Source: Thiosocius sp049669185 (lineage in GTDB: Bacteria > Pseudomonadota > Gammaproteobacteria > Chromatiales > Chromatiaceae). From it: a stretch of 5,538 nt of DNA. The notes under the pieces were generated by a model. That model was not told the origin of the DNA. It saw only the letters and a list, made by a program, of their open reading frames with translations, and made no database searches. A program made the position numbers and the translations under genes. The stretch covers positions 1 through 5,538 of the forward strand of contig JBATKF010000390.1 in NCBI GenBank assembly GCA_049669185.1, given 5' to 3'. Shown here in pieces: positions 5,500-5,538 of the stretch (within the stretch, counting starts at the first letter, position 1; each line of letters begins with the position of its first letter).

Positions 5500-5538
5500 G
5501 AATTCGGACTATAGACCTTTGAGGAACGGCAGTAAGGG
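5500..5538. other. Right edge, no gene seen
   Basis: After the last complete repeat copy only a diverged GGACTATAGACC and about 20 nt of unassigned sequence remain before the window ends. No start codon with a ribosome-binding site or continuing reading frame can be supported. Confidence 0.4.

Larger units (their letters stand above)
5386..5515. repeat. CTATGTCC repeat cluster
   Basis: The 8-mer CTATGTCC or its reverse complement occurs five times: 5392-5399 (+), 5404-5411 (-), 5418-5425 (+), 5435-5442 (+) and 5492-5499 (-), with a diverged copy GGACTATAGACC near 5506-5515. GGACTATGTCCC is directly repeated at 5415-5426 and 5432-5443, 17 bp apart, and GTCCCG/CGGGAC (5422-5427, 5430-5435) forms a short hairpin between them. 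The pattern is like REP/BIME-type intergenic repeats. The window ends shortly after, so the full extent is not visible. Confidence 0.7.

Noticed and set aside
5386..5515. CRISPR-like array
   Set aside because: The repeat unit is only 8-12 bp, occurs in both orientations and has irregular spacing, with no cas genes.

Overview
The window is a GC-rich bacterial segment. Codon use, protein style and gene types suggest a proteobacterium, possibly a beta- or gammaproteobacterium, but no marker gene fixes the taxon. Its main content is a nearly complete 'recombinase in trio' (RIT) element: three different tyrosine recombinases encoded head-to-tail with overlapping ends on the minus strand, between imperfect terminal inverted repeats.

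Layout: 1-932 has no convincing gene. 933-1592 (+) encodes a small membrane protein with three predicted helices and a C-terminal cyclic-nucleotide-binding-like domain, resembling bacterial Popeye-type proteins. 1593-1814 is intergenic. 1815-1846 is a 32-bp near-perfect palindrome that runs into the left terminal repeat of the RIT element (1843-1930). The recombinase genes then read right to left: ritA (5230-3965), ritB (3975-2965) and ritC (2974-1985). The right terminal repeat is 5287-5374. Just outside it is a dense cluster of inverted and direct repeats built on CTATGTCC (5386-5515), including a perfect 32-bp palindrome and a nested hairpin. The window ends inside this flank.

How it works together: RitA, RitB and RitC are probably made from one mRNA by coupled translation and act as a group at the two element ends. 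Each end carries a TTATGTGC motif and a diverged inverted copy of it, about 60 bp apart, which is a plausible recombinase-binding arrangement. The inner motif at the right end overlaps a possible -10 box of the operon, so binding there could also repress expression.

The main surprise is in RitC. It keeps the two arginines, the lysine and both histidines of the active site, but the position of the nucleophilic tyrosine is histidine (codon CAT, 2108-2110). It also has no ATG: a good Shine-Dalgarno sequence sits 8 nt before an ACG codon, and the first usable GTG is 29 nt downstream of that Shine-Dalgarno. Either RitC is decaying and the element is immobile, or RitC serves here as a non-catalytic partner of RitA and RitB.
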